13,478 bases of DNA from Zymomonas sp. (GTDB lineage Bacteria > Pseudomonadota > Alphaproteobacteria > Sphingomonadales > Sphingomonadaceae): the NCBI GenBank assembly GCA_027489105.1, contig JAIYAJ010000016.1:1-13478 (forward strand), in the 5' to 3' direction. The notes under the pieces were generated by a model that saw only the letters and a program-made list of their open reading frames with translations, was not told the origin of the DNA and did not search any database. Made by a program: the position numbers and the translations under genes. Shown piece after piece: positions 6,978 through 13,478 of this stretch. Positions within the stretch are counted from its first letter, which is position 1. Every line of letters begins with the position of its first letter.

Positions 6978-7892
6978 ATGCTCCGCGTCGTCCACCACCC
7001 TGATTATGTCTCTCCGCCGGCTGCGGGAAGCCGTTTCAGCTTCGATAAATATCAGCTCGTCATGACGGCGCTCGAACGGAGCGGCGTCGAGATCGAGATT
7101 CATGAACCCGATCCGATGCCGCCAAGCTGGATCGAGGCGCTGCACGACCCGGCCTATGTCGAACAGGTCCGCAATTGCCAGGTCCCGCCGGCAATCGAGC
7201 GGCGCATCGGCTTTCCGGTCACAGCCCATGTCGCCCGCCGCGCGGTTCTGGCCCCCGGCGGAACCTGGCTCGCGGCGATGCTCGCGCTGCGCCACGGCTT
7301 CGCCGCCAATGCAGCGGGCGGCAGCCATCATGCGCAGGCGGCCCATGGAGCGGGCTATTGCGTCTTCAACGATCTGGCGATCACGGCGAACAGGCTGATT
7401 GCCGAGGGTCATGTCGCGCGCGTCATGATCGTCGATCTCGACGTCCATCAGGGCGACGGGACCGCCGCACTGCTGCACGACCGGCCAGACATCTTCACCT
7501 TCTCGATCCACTCCGAGAGCAATTTCCCGGCGCGCAAGGCCCGGTCCGATTTCGACCTGGGCCTGCCCGACGGGAGCAACGACACAAGCTATATGGCGGC
7601 GCTTGCGGACCATCTGGTGCCAGCGGTCGATACCCACGCACCCGACATCATTCTCTACCAGGCGGGCGTCGATCCGCATCATGACGATCGCCTCGGCCGA
7701 CTGGCGCTCACCGACGAAGGGCTGGAGCGGCGCGATCGATTCGTCATGCGGGTCGCGCGCGAGCGCGGCATCCCCCTCGCCAGCGCGCTGGGCGGCGGCT
7801 ATGGCGACGACCGCAGCGCGGTAGCCGGGCGACATGCCCGGTCCATACTCGCGCTCCACAGCGAGTTTTGTGAGGGGCCGACGACGGCGTGA
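6978..7892 (+). CDS. Histone deacetylase-family (acetoin utilisation/polyamine deacetylase-like) zinc amidohydrolase
   Basis: A 304-residue member of the arginase/deacetylase superfamily; bacterial members remove acetyl groups from polyamines or other small amines, or from proteins. The substrate here is unknown. The active site is complete: GGSHHA with His117-His118, GAGYCVFND (124-132), [10 protein letters not shown] with zinc ligands Asp155 and His157, [12 protein letters not shown] with zinc ligand Asp232, and the catalytic tyrosine Tyr275 in GGGY. The overall pattern resembles the class IV/short bacterial group. No Shine-Dalgarno sequence is placed before the ATG at 6978, so translation may be leaderless. 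The GTG start of the DUF455 gene overlaps its stop, making a coupled pair. Confidence 0.9.
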   Translation: MLRVVHHPDYVSPPAAGSRFSFDKYQLVMTALERSGVEIEIHEPDPMPPSWIEALHDPAYVEQVRNCQVPPAIERRIGFPVTAHVARRAVLAPGGTWLAAMLALRHGFAANAAGGSHHAQAAHGAGYCVFNDLAITANRLIAEGHVARVMIVDLDVHQGDGTAALLHDRPDIFTFSIHSESNFPARKARSDFDLGLPDGSNDTSYMAALADHLVPAVDTHAPDIILYQAGVDPHHDDRLGRLALTDEGLERRDRFVMRVARERGIPLASALGGGYGDDRSAVAGRHARSILALHSEFCEGPTTA

Positions 7893-8719
7893 CCGGTAGC
7901 GATGTTTCCGAGGCCTGCCGGTCGGTGCTCGACCAGCCGTCGCCGGCCGAAAAGGTGAAAGCCGCCCGCAAGGCCGCCCGCGACTGGCGGCTGGGTCGTC
8001 TCGCCTGGGGCTTCGGCACCGCCATGCCCGACCATCCCGCCCGCACCGGACGCCCTCCCCTGCTGCCGCCCTCGCGCATGCCCAAGCGGGGTCGGGCCGG
8101 CTATCCCCGCGCGCGCGTCGCGATGCTCCACGCGCTCGCCCATATCGAATATGTCGCGATCGACCTCGCCTTCGATCTGGTGGGACGGTTCGGCGCGCAT
8201 TTTCCAACCGCCTTCGTCGACGAATGGATGACTGTGGGCGCCGAGGAGGCGATGCACTTCGCCCTGATCGAGCGACGCCTGAGAAGCTACGGCGCCTCCT
8301 ATGGCGACCTGCCGGCGCATGACGGGCTGTGGGAGGCGGCGGCCGCAACGGCACATGATCCGATGGCGAGACTGGCTGTCGTGCCGATGGTGCTCGAGGC
8401 CAGAGGCCTGGACGTAACCCCTTCTCTGATAAGCCGTTTCGAGGCAGCGGGGGACCTGTGGTCGACTCGCGTGATGCGCCGCATCGCGGAGGATGAAGTC
8501 GACCATGTGGCAGCCGGCGTGCGCTGGTTCCGGCACCTGTGCGACCAGCAGCGATTCGATTATGCGGATCAGTGGAAAACGCTCGTCAGCCGCCACTTCC
8601 GAGGAATGGTTAAGGCTCCGTTCAACGATTCGGCGCGCGAGCGGGCCGGTTTAACGAAAGCAATGATGGCCGGGGTTGCCGCTCCCTGTGATCTCCAACA
8701 CAAGAACGACGTCGCGTGA
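7889..8719 (+). CDS. DUF455 ferritin-like domain protein, probable di-iron helical protein
   Basis: A 276-residue protein of the DUF455 family, whose function is not established to my knowledge. The start is the GTG at 7889, overlapping the deacetylase stop as GTGA. A helical bundle holds the full set of six carboxylate and histidine ligands expected for a ferritin-like di-iron centre: Glu87 ([12 protein letters not shown]), Glu120 and His123 (EEAMH), Glu170 ([11 protein letters not shown]), Glu203 and His206 (EDEVDH). The order E, EXXH, E, EXXH is that of di-iron oxygenases and related proteins; MiaE-type hydroxylases use the same layout. A basic N-terminal segment (about 20-72) precedes the bundle. 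Iron binding and oxygen chemistry are inference from these motifs. Translational coupling points to a shared task with the deacetylase. Confidence 0.85.
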   Translation: MTGSDVSEACRSVLDQPSPAEKVKAARKAARDWRLGRLAWGFGTAMPDHPARTGRPPLLPPSRMPKRGRAGYPRARVAMLHALAHIEYVAIDLAFDLVGRFGAHFPTAFVDEWMTVGAEEAMHFALIERRLRSYGASYGDLPAHDGLWEAAAATAHDPMARLAVVPMVLEARGLDVTPSLISRFEAAGDLWSTRVMRRIAEDEVDHVAAGVRWFRHLCDQQRFDYADQWKTLVSRHFRGMVKAPFNDSARERAGLTKAMMAGVAAPCDLQHKNDVA

Positions 8720-8753
8720 GGGGGGGCAATTCCTGACAGCGGCGAAACAGGGT

Positions 8754-8785
8754 CGACCGGTTCTCCGGTTCGAGTCATCCGGTCG
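8754..8785. repeat. 7-bp inverted repeat in the leader of the M23 peptidase gene
   Basis: CGACCGG (8754-8760) and CCGGTCG (8779-8785) are perfect inverted copies separated by 18 bases, ending 10 bases before the peptidase ATG and just before its GGGGGAA ribosome site. It may be an operator or an mRNA hairpin that affects ribosome access. GC-rich repeats of this size also occur by chance. No convincing -35/-10 pair is visible in 8720-8795. Confidence 0.3.
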
Positions 8786-8795
8786 CGGGGGAATT

Positions 8796-9482
8796 ATGCA
8801 CCTAGTTGACACTGCCGTTCGTTTCGCCCGCCGACTTGCCCGCTCCATTTCCCAGGCACAGATCAAGATCATCGCCGCATCGCTGTTCGTTGCGGCGTCG
8901 GCACAGCCTGCGCTTGCGCAGGACGATATGTCGGACAACGCCCGTGCGGCGGCCCAGTTCCAGGCGATCTTCCAGTCGTGGAAGAAGCTCGATGCGGTGA
9001 ATGTCGGTGGTGCAGCCGGCGCGATCTCGATCCCCTCGATCCAGCCCATCGCCAATTTCACCTTCACCAGCGCCTTCGGCGTGCGTTCGGATCCGTTCCG
9101 TGGCGCCGCCGCCATGCATGCTGGCATCGATCTCGCCTCGCCCGCCGGCACGCCGATCTACGCGACTGCCGACGGCGTCGTCGATCGCGCCGAGTGGTTC
9201 GGCGGCTATGGCAACATGGTCGAGATCGACCATGGCAAGGGCGTCGCCACCCGGTACGGCCATATGTCGCGCATCGCCGCGCGGGACGGCCAGCGCGTGA
9301 AGCGCGGGGACCTGATCGGCTATGTCGGCTCGACTGGCCGTTCGACCGGCAACCATCTTCATTATGAGGTCCGGATCGACGGCCGCGCCGTCAACCCGCT
9401 GCCCTTCCTCCAGTCGGCCAATTATCTGATGGCGGCCCGCGAAGAGAGCCAGGCGATCGCGCTCGGTGGCCCCGAAGAATAA
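8796..9482 (+). CDS. Secreted M23-family metallopeptidase (LytM/peptidoglycan endopeptidase type)
   Basis: A periplasmic zinc endopeptidase expected to cut peptidoglycan cross-bridges or, if inactive, to regulate amidases. The start is the ATG at 8796, with GGGGGAA two bases upstream; the frame is open further back into the DUF455 gene but no ribosome site supports it. The product has 228 residues. A signal peptide with a long basic n-region and hydrophobic core (about 22-38) is cleaved after PALA (Ala41). A short linker leads to the M23 domain. His108 and Asp112 in HAGIDLASPAG and His189 in GNHLHYEVR are the zinc ligands; His156 (GHMS) and His187 are the catalytic histidines. All are present, so it should be active. 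There is no long coiled coil as in EnvC/NlpD proteins. A terminator follows 24 bases after the stop. Confidence 0.92.
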   Translation: MHLVDTAVRFARRLARSISQAQIKIIAASLFVAASAQPALAQDDMSDNARAAAQFQAIFQSWKKLDAVNVGGAAGAISIPSIQPIANFTFTSAFGVRSDPFRGAAAMHAGIDLASPAGTPIYATADGVVDRAEWFGGYGNMVEIDHGKGVATRYGHMSRIAARDGQRVKRGDLIGYVGSTGRSTGNHLHYEVRIDGRAVNPLPFLQSANYLMAAREESQAIALGGPEE

Positions 9483-9506
9483 GACATACGGAATATAAGG
9501 GGGGAG

Positions 9507-9538
9507 AAGGGCCGCCGGCGATTGTCGACGGCCTTTTT
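9507..9538 (+). terminator. Rho-independent terminator after the M23 peptidase gene
   Basis: GGCCGCCG (9510-9517) pairs with CGACGGCC (9526-9533) with a single C-A mismatch around the loop GCGATTGT, and TTTTT follows at 9534-9538. The stem can extend with AAG (9507-9509) against the first Ts. This is the clearest terminator in the window. It overlaps the candidate erpA promoter. Confidence 0.8.
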
Positions 9539-9550
9539 CATGCCTATCTT
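9522..9550 (+). promoter_or_regulatory. Candidate promoter of erpA, positioned for a leaderless mRNA
   Basis: TTGTCG (9522-9527, 4 of 6 to TTGACA), a 17-base spacer, then TATCTT (9545-9550, 4 of 6 to TATAAT). The -10 hexamer lies exactly 7-12 bases before the ATG, so transcription would begin at or next to it. The -35 element lies within the loop and right arm of the preceding terminator hairpin. Read by eye. Confidence 0.45.
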
Positions 9551-9556
9551 AGGGCC

Positions 9557-9892
9557 ATGGAAGCAACCACAGACATCGACCTCACCCCGTCCGCCGCAGC
9601 ACGGGTGGCGATGATCGCCACCAAGACCGGCAAACCGCCGATCCTGCGTCTCGCGATCGATGGCGGCGGCTGCGCCGGTTTCCAGTATAAGTTCGAACTC
9701 GCCGATGCTCCCGCCGACGATGACATCGTCACGGTTCGCGACGGCGTTTCGCTGGTGGTGGACCCGATGAGCCTCGACGTCGTCCGGGGCGGCGCGGTGG
9801 CTTATGTCGAGTCGCTCGGCGGCGCGGCCTTCCGGGTGACCAACCCCAACGCGGCTTCCGGCTGCGGCTGCGGATCGAGCTTCTCGATCTGA
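9557..9892 (+). CDS. erpA: Iron-sulfur cluster insertion protein, ErpA/HesB/IscA family
   Basis: An A-type carrier that takes up a nascent Fe-S cluster and hands it to target apoproteins in the cytoplasm. The product has 111 residues, the family norm. The three conserved cluster-binding cysteines are present: Cys39 in DGGGCAGFQY, and Cys103 and Cys105 in the C-terminal SGCGCGSSFSI. ITPSAAARV-type N-terminal and NPNAASGCGCG C-terminal patterns fit ErpA best; IscA or SufA are less likely because no isc or suf genes are near. The ATG at 9557 has only AGGG two bases away, a poor ribosome site, and a -10-like hexamer at leaderless spacing. xth follows 59 bases downstream with its own candidate promoter. 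Confidence 0.92.
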   Translation: MEATTDIDLTPSAAARVAMIATKTGKPPILRLAIDGGGCAGFQYKFELADAPADDDIVTVRDGVSLVVDPMSLDVVRGGAVAYVESLGGAAFRVTNPNAASGCGCGSSFSI

Positions 9893-9916
9893 TCCCCTGA
9901 TCGCACTTCAGCACGG

Positions 9917-9945
9917 GTGACGTCGGCGCTGCAGCGCGCTATCCC
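9917..9945 (+). promoter_or_regulatory. Candidate promoter of xth with a 12-bp palindrome in its spacer
   Basis: GTGACG (9917-9922, 4 of 6 to TTGACA), a 17-base spacer, then TATCCC (9940-9945, only the TAT conserved). The -10 hexamer is exactly 7-12 bases before the ATG at 9952. The spacer contains the perfect palindrome GCGCTGCAGCGC (9926-9937), a usual place for a repressor site. No Shine-Dalgarno sequence precedes the ATG. The promoter match is modest. Confidence 0.35.
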
Positions 9946-9951
9946 GACACC

Positions 9952-10728
9952 ATGAAGATTGCGACGTTCAACATCAACGGGATCAAGGCCCGTCTCCCCC
10001 GGCTGATCGAATGGCTCGAGCAGAAGGCGCCGGATGTCGCCTGCCTGCAGGAGATCAAGACCTCCGACGAGACCTTCCCGATCGCCGATATCGAGGCGGC
10101 GGGCTATGGCGCGATCTGGCATGGACAGAAGGGCTTCAACGGCGTCGCCATCCTCGCGCGCGGCGCGCAACCGGTCGAACGGCGCAAGGGCCTGCCCGAC
10201 GATCCCGACCCCAGCCACAGCCGCTACATCGAGGCCGAGGTCGACGGAGTCATCGTCGCCTCCATCTATCTGCCGAACGGCAATCCGGTTCCGGGGCCTA
10301 AATTCGACTATAAGCTCGCCTGGTTCGATCGGCTGATCGACCATGCCGGCGCGCTCTGGGCGACCGAGAAGCCGGTGGTGCTGGCGGGGGACTATAATGT
10401 CATCCCCACCCCTTCGACCGACGACGTCTTTTCGGAGCGGGCGATGGCCAGCGATGCGCTCACCCAGCCCGAGAGCCGCGCGGCCTTCCGCCGCCTCTGC
10501 GCCGCCGGCTGGACCGATGCGCTCCGCACCGTGCATCCGCACGGGCCGGTCTACACCTTCTGGGACTATCAGGCCGGCGCCTGGCAGCGCGACGCCGGCT
10601 TCCGGATCGACCACCTGATGCTGAGCCCGGCGGCGGCCGACCGGCTGGTCGATGCGGGCGTGGACAAGGACACGCGCGGCCTCGAAAGGGCGAGCGACCA
10701 CGCGCCGACCTGGCTGAAGCTGCGGTAG
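9952..10728 (+). CDS. xth: Exodeoxyribonuclease III (AP endonuclease, XthA family)
   Basis: A Mg-dependent enzyme of base-excision repair that cuts at abasic sites and trims 3' ends. The 258-residue product has the family's normal length and all catalytic residues: Asn7 (TFNINGIKARL), Glu34 (CLQEIK), Tyr106 (SIYLPNGN), Asp147 and Asn149 (GDYNVIP), Asp220 (RIDHLML), Asp249 and His250 (ASDHAPTW). The TFWDY motif near 200 is also typical. The ATG at 9952 begins MKIATFN, where the conserved fold starts, so the start is secure even though no ribosome site is visible; it may be leaderless. Its location after erpA is on the same strand, but a separate promoter is likely. Confidence 0.95.
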   Translation: MKIATFNINGIKARLPRLIEWLEQKAPDVACLQEIKTSDETFPIADIEAAGYGAIWHGQKGFNGVAILARGAQPVERRKGLPDDPDPSHSRYIEAEVDGVIVASIYLPNGNPVPGPKFDYKLAWFDRLIDHAGALWATEKPVVLAGDYNVIPTPSTDDVFSERAMASDALTQPESRAAFRRLCAAGWTDALRTVHPHGPVYTFWDYQAGAWQRDAGFRIDHLMLSPAAADRLVDAGVDKDTRGLERASDHAPTWLKLR

Positions 10729-10812
10729 AAGGACAGCGGCGCCAAGGTATCGGCGCAACCATAACGTCTTTCCTGCGGTACATCGGCACAGAGATGCGAA
10801 AGGGGGACGGAG

Positions 10813-11550
10813 ATGGCGAGCAGGGCGGATGCCGCGCGGGCGATGAGCGCGGAGCGGTGGTTCTTCGGGGGAACGGCGATCGCGATGGCGGCGTCGATCG
10901 TGATCGGCTTCCTGCCGTCCTATTATCTGCGTGGCGTTATCGATCCCGGCCACCCTATCCCGTCGCTCACCCCGCTCGTCCACCTGCACGGGCTGATCTT
11001 CACCGCCTGGATGCTGCTCTACGTGACGCAGGTGCTGCTGGTGTCGGCAGACCGCCGCGATCTGCATCGCCGTCTCGGCATGGCGACCGTAGGGCTTCTC
11101 CCAGCAATGATCGCGATCGCTCTGGTTTCTGCGCTCTATCAGGTCGGCCGCGCCTCGGGACCGCCGATCGTCTCGCCGCTGAGCTGGCTCGCCATTCCGT
11201 TGATCAGCGTTCCCGTCTTCGCCGGGCTGATCGGCGCAGGTCTCGCCCGGCGGTGGGATTCGGCCAGCCACAAGCGCTACATGTTCCTGGCGATGATCGA
11301 GATGACCAGCCCCGGCTTCGGCCGCTGGCCCTGGCCCGCCTTCGTGCCCGGTCCGGTCGTGATCTTCGGGTTCAGCGACCTGTTCCTGATGGCGCTGATC
11401 GGCTGGGACCTGAAGCAGCGCGGCAGCATCCATCGTGCCACGCTGATCGGCGGCGGTATCATGGTCGGTTCGCAGGTCGCGCGCTTTGCGGTGTGGCAAA
11501 CCGACCCCTGGCTCGCCTTCGCCCGATGGGCGGCAGGACTGGTCGGCTAG
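10813..11550 (+). CDS. Conserved seven-helix inner-membrane protein of unknown function
   Basis: I cannot assign a function. The 245-residue protein has about seven hydrophobic segments, near 17-38, 57-78, 88-110, 122-145, 153-170, 180-199 and 208-228. Histidines sit at or near helix ends: His57 and His59 (VHLHGLIFTAW), His85 (DLHRRLG), His153 (SHKRYMFLAM) and His207 (HRATL). Their spacing, and the LHRRLG turn after helix 2, recall DUF2306-like and other haem- or quinone-associated membrane proteins, but that is only resemblance. The start is the ATG at 10813 with AGGGGG 6 bases upstream. A frame opening at 10794 in another register overlaps it but lacks protein-like composition. It is convergent with the DUF1244 gene, 4 bases apart. 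Confidence 0.8.
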   Translation: MASRADAARAMSAERWFFGGTAIAMAASIVIGFLPSYYLRGVIDPGHPIPSLTPLVHLHGLIFTAWMLLYVTQVLLVSADRRDLHRRLGMATVGLLPAMIAIALVSALYQVGRASGPPIVSPLSWLAIPLISVPVFAGLIGAGLARRWDSASHKRYMFLAMIEMTSPGFGRWPWPAFVPGPVVIFGFSDLFLMALIGWDLKQRGSIHRATLIGGGIMVGSQVARFAVWQTDPWLAFARWAAGLVG

Positions 11551-11554
11551 ACCC

Positions 11555-11851
11555 TCACTCGCTGCGGTTGCGCGCCACGCTCGCCTCCATCCGGGCGAGT
11601 TGCTCGGGGGTCGCGGCGGGCTGGCGCGCCTTCCACTCCGCATAGGGCATGCCATAGACCGCCTCACGGACTTGCTCTTTGCCGATCTCGCCTGCAGCCG
11701 CCTCGGCCAGCCAGTCGGAGAGGCAATTGCGGCAGAAGCCGGCCAGCCCCATGAGGTCGATGTTCTGCGCGTCGTCGCGATGCTGGAGGTGGCGGATCAG
11801 CCGGCGGAAAGCGGCGGCGGCGTGGCGGTCGTCGATATCGTCGATGGTCAT
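11555..11851 (-). CDS. DUF1244 family protein (small, CRNC motif)
   Basis: A 98-residue cytoplasmic protein of the DUF1244 family, which is common in alphaproteobacteria and has no established role that I know of. I start it at the ATG at 11851, with GGGAGAGAG ending 3 bases upstream; a start at 11917 would add 22 residues and run into the LysE gene. Family marks are FRRLIRHLQHRDDAQNIDLM, GLAGFCRNCLSDW with the cysteine pair Cys40 and Cys43, and VYGMPYAEWK. The CXXC-like pair could bind a metal or be redox active, which is inference. The C-terminal 20 residues are charged and probably disordered. It lies 25 bases after the LysE-type exporter gene and may be co-transcribed with it. Confidence 0.88.
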   Translation of the reverse strand: MTIDDIDDRHAAAAFRRLIRHLQHRDDAQNIDLMGLAGFCRNCLSDWLAEAAAGEIGKEQVREAVYGMPYAEWKARQPAATPEQLARMEASVARNRSE

Positions 11852-11876
11852 CGTCTCTCTCCCGATCGGGCGGATG

Positions 11877-12509
11877 TCAGCGCTGCCGCCATGCGAGCAG
11901 CGAGAGGCCGAAGGCAATGAACAGCGCCCCGCTCACGCGGTTGACGAGCCTCTGCCATTCCGGCCGTTTCAGATAGCGCGCCAGCGTGCGTCCGCCCGTC
12001 GCATAGGTCATGTACCACGCGGTCTCTATCACGACGAAGGTCGCGACGAGGATCGCGAATTGCGGGCCCTTGGGCAAGGCCGGGCTGACGAATTGCGGAA
12101 AGAAGGCTGCTGCGAAGATCAGCGCCTTGGGATTGCTGATGCTGATCAGGAAGCCCGAGCGGAACAGGTCGGCGGGGCGCAGGACCGGCCCGGCAGACGC
12201 CTCGCCCGAAAGCTCGACCGGCGCGCTGTCGTCGCGCCAGCTCTTGATGCCGATCCAGATCAGATAGGCCGCACCTGCCAGCTTGATTGCGGTCAGAAGC
12301 TCGGGAAGCGCGGACAGCAGCGCGCTCATGCCCATCGCCGAGACACCGAAGAGCAGCAGCAGAGCGAGCATGCAGCCCGCCATGGTGGCGAAAGCCCGCA
12401 CGAAGCCGTGGCGCATGCTCTGCGTCATGACGTGGAGCATGTTCGGCCCCGGCATGGCGGACACGAAGAAGGTCGCCACGACGAACAGCCACCAGTTCTG
12501 CAACGACAT
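11877..12509 (-). CDS. LysE/RhtB-family amino-acid exporter
   Basis: An inner-membrane exporter of amino acids or related small molecules; the substrate is unknown. The 210-residue product has the normal length. The signature MPGPNML lies at 19-25 in the first helix, and about six hydrophobic segments follow (near 5-22, 40-62, 70-88, 115-135, 148-168, 185-205). ISNPKALIFAAAFFPQF after the central loop is the second family mark. A cytoplasmic loop at about 90-112 separates the two halves. The ATG at 12509 is preceded by a GGGGGC-rich stretch, a plausible though imperfect ribosome site. The upstream YghO-like gene ends 44 bases before it and the DUF1244 gene starts 25 bases after it, all on the minus strand. 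Confidence 0.92.
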   Translation of the reverse strand: MSLQNWWLFVVATFFVSAMPGPNMLHVMTQSMRHGFVRAFATMAGCMLALLLLFGVSAMGMSALLSALPELLTAIKLAGAAYLIWIGIKSWRDDSAPVELSGEASAGPVLRPADLFRSGFLISISNPKALIFAAAFFPQFVSPALPKGPQFAILVATFVVIETAWYMTYATGGRTLARYLKRPEWQRLVNRVSGALFIAFGLSLLAWRQR

Positions 12510-12553
12510 CTGCGCCCCCGCTCTCGCACCGAACAGCCCCTTGGACGGACGGC

Positions 12554-13478
12554 TTACAGGTCCTTGGAATAGATGCGGTAGACCTTGTTGATGCGACCAT
12601 CGATCGTCTCGGCGATCGAGCGCATCCCCTGATTGTCCTCGAGAATCCAGCCGAACTCGCCGCGCGTCGCACCATAGTCGGCGACCGAATCGCGGCGGAT
12701 ATATTCGATCATCATGAAGGCCAGCTGTGACGCGAGGCGGGTCGCCTGCAGCTTCTTGACGACACCCATCAGCGGCACGCGCATCGTTCGTACCTGGGGC
12801 TTGCGCAGACGGCGGAGCAGTTTGATCCAGTTGAACGGGAACAGGCTTCCGCCGAAATCGGCGGTCATCTCGTTCAGGTCCGGCAGCGTCATCATGAAGG
12901 CGACCGGTTCACCATCGACCTCGGCCACGCGGATGAGATCTTCGAACACGATCGGCTTGAGCTTCTTTCCGGTGTGCGCGATCTCGGCCGGCGTAATGGG
13001 AACGAAGCCCCAATTGTCCGACCAGGCATCGTTGAGGATCGACAGGATCAGCTGTGCTTCCTCGTCGAACCGGCTCTTGTCGACCTTGCGAATGCGGATA
13101 CGCGCGTTGCGCTCGCCGGAACTCACGATCCGTTGGACGAGCGGCGGGAAATCCTTCGTGATGTCGATCTCGAAGGTCAGCAGATCCTTGACGCCCCGAT
13201 AGCCGAGCGCTTCCACCCAGCCCTGATAGGCGGGATTGGCGTGGCCCATCATCACCGTCGGCGGATGATCGTGACCCTGGATCAGAAGGCCCGGCTCTTC
13301 CCAGATCGAGCAGCTGAGCGGCGCCATCGCGCTGGTCATGCCCTTGTCGCGCAGCCAGCCTTCGGCACGCTCGATCAGCGCCCTGGCGACCTCCGCGTCG
13401 ACCGCCTCGATCATGCCCCAATTACCAATGCCGGGCCCACCGCCCTGGTCGGCGGGCATGGTAAGCCAGAGATGATCG
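12554..13478 (-). CDS. GNAT-superfamily (YghO-like) conserved protein, N-terminus outside window
   Basis: A partial protein: the frame stays open to the right edge (DHLWLT precedes the Met encoded at 13459), so that Met is internal and the true start lies beyond 13478. About 307 residues are visible. The order of motifs matches the YghO-like branch of the GNAT acyltransferase superfamily: an acyl-CoA-fold segment containing WGMIEAVDAEVARALI and LLIQGHDHPPTVMMGHANP, then WSDNWGFVPITPAEI, VAEVDGEPVAFMMTLPDLNE, and the ending ILEDNQGMRSIAETIDGRI followed by KVYRIYSKDL. Members are sometimes misnamed dATP pyrophosphohydrolase; there is no Nudix box here. Substrate and function are unknown. The TAA stop is 44 bases before the LysE-family gene on the same strand, so a shared transcript is possible. 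Confidence 0.82.
   Translation of the reverse strand, partial: DHLWLTMPADQGGGPGIGNWGMIEAVDAEVARALIERAEGWLRDKGMTSAMAPLSCSIWEEPGLLIQGHDHPPTVMMGHANPAYQGWVEALGYRGVKDLLTFEIDITKDFPPLVQRIVSSGERNARIRIRKVDKSRFDEEAQLILSILNDAWSDNWGFVPITPAEIAHTGKKLKPIVFEDLIRVAEVDGEPVAFMMTLPDLNEMTADFGGSLFPFNWIKLLRRLRKPQVRTMRVPLMGVVKKLQATRLASQLAFMMIEYIRRDSVADYGATRGEFGWILEDNQGMRSIAETIDGRINKVYRIYSKDL

Noticed and set aside
6253..7065. Open frame of 270 codons on the plus strand opposite the esterase
   Set aside because: The esterase has its full catalytic triad and family motifs; the opposite frame has none.
6939..8354. Open frame of 471 codons on the minus strand opposite the deacetylase and DUF455 genes
   Set aside because: Both plus-strand genes have complete catalytic motifs; the antisense product has shadow-like composition and no ribosome site.
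8733..8761. CTGACA at 8733-8738 as a -35 element for the M23 gene
   Set aside because: No hexamer resembling TATAAT lies 16-18 bases downstream.
10794..11645. Longer plus-strand frame overlapping the seven-helix protein in another register
   Set aside because: It gives an Arg/Asp/Pro-rich product without domains, whereas the frame at 10813-11550 has a good ribosome site and clear membrane helices.
9802..11667. Long open frame of 621 codons on the minus strand opposite erpA, xth and the membrane protein gene
   Set aside because: It is antisense to three well-supported genes, rich in Arg, Gly, Pro, Ala and His as expected of a shadow frame in GC-rich DNA, and has no recognisable domain.
1..13478. 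Search by eye for tRNA, rRNA, CRISPR repeats, insertion sequences, integrases, toxin-antitoxin pairs or defence genes
   Set aside because: None seen. Gene content and base composition are uniform and housekeeping in nature, with no sign of a mobile or defence island.

Overview
The window looks like an ordinary stretch of chromosome from a high-GC alphaproteobacterium, most likely a sphingomonad (Sphingomonadales). That placement is inference from codon usage and gene content (GlnE, ErpA, RppH, DUF1244 and DUF455 proteins, TonB receptor plus PepSY protein); no rRNA or other marker is present. I see no tRNA, rRNA, insertion sequence, phage gene or CRISPR array. Thirteen complete or partial protein genes are supported and they tile nearly the whole window.

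Layout. 1-1448 (+): the C-terminal half of glnE, with its start outside the window. 1449-1763: a gap with two hairpins and a candidate promoter, then bcp, a thiol peroxidase (+). Convergent to bcp, read on the minus strand from about 5500 down to 2231, is an iron-uptake pair: a TonB-dependent receptor behind a Fur-box-like site, then a PepSY membrane protein that appears to start at a CTG codon overlapping the receptor's stop. Next, also on the minus strand, is an alpha/beta hydrolase (6942-5992) overlapping rppH (5995-5522) by GTGA. Across a 35-base divergent gap is a plus-strand pair, an HDAC-family deacetylase (6978-7892) and a DUF455 ferritin-like protein (7889-8719), again joined by a GTGA overlap.

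8796-11550 (+) holds a secreted M23 peptidase, a rho-independent terminator, erpA (Fe-S cluster carrier), xth (exonuclease III) and a seven-helix membrane protein. The last minus-strand run, read from the right edge inward, is a YghO-like GNAT protein (cut by the window end), a LysE-family exporter and a small DUF1244 protein.

How the genes work together. Most are unrelated housekeeping functions: nitrogen control (glnE), peroxide defence (bcp), iron import (receptor plus PepSY), Fe-S assembly (erpA), DNA repair (xth), mRNA 5'-end turnover (rppH), cell-wall hydrolysis (M23). The least explained unit is the HDAC-like deacetylase coupled to a protein with a complete di-iron ligand set. I found no clear new multi-gene system. 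The most useful leads are the CTG start, promoter-like hexamers placed exactly for leaderless transcripts at three genes, a peroxiredoxin lacking a resolving cysteine, and the deacetylase/DUF455 pair.
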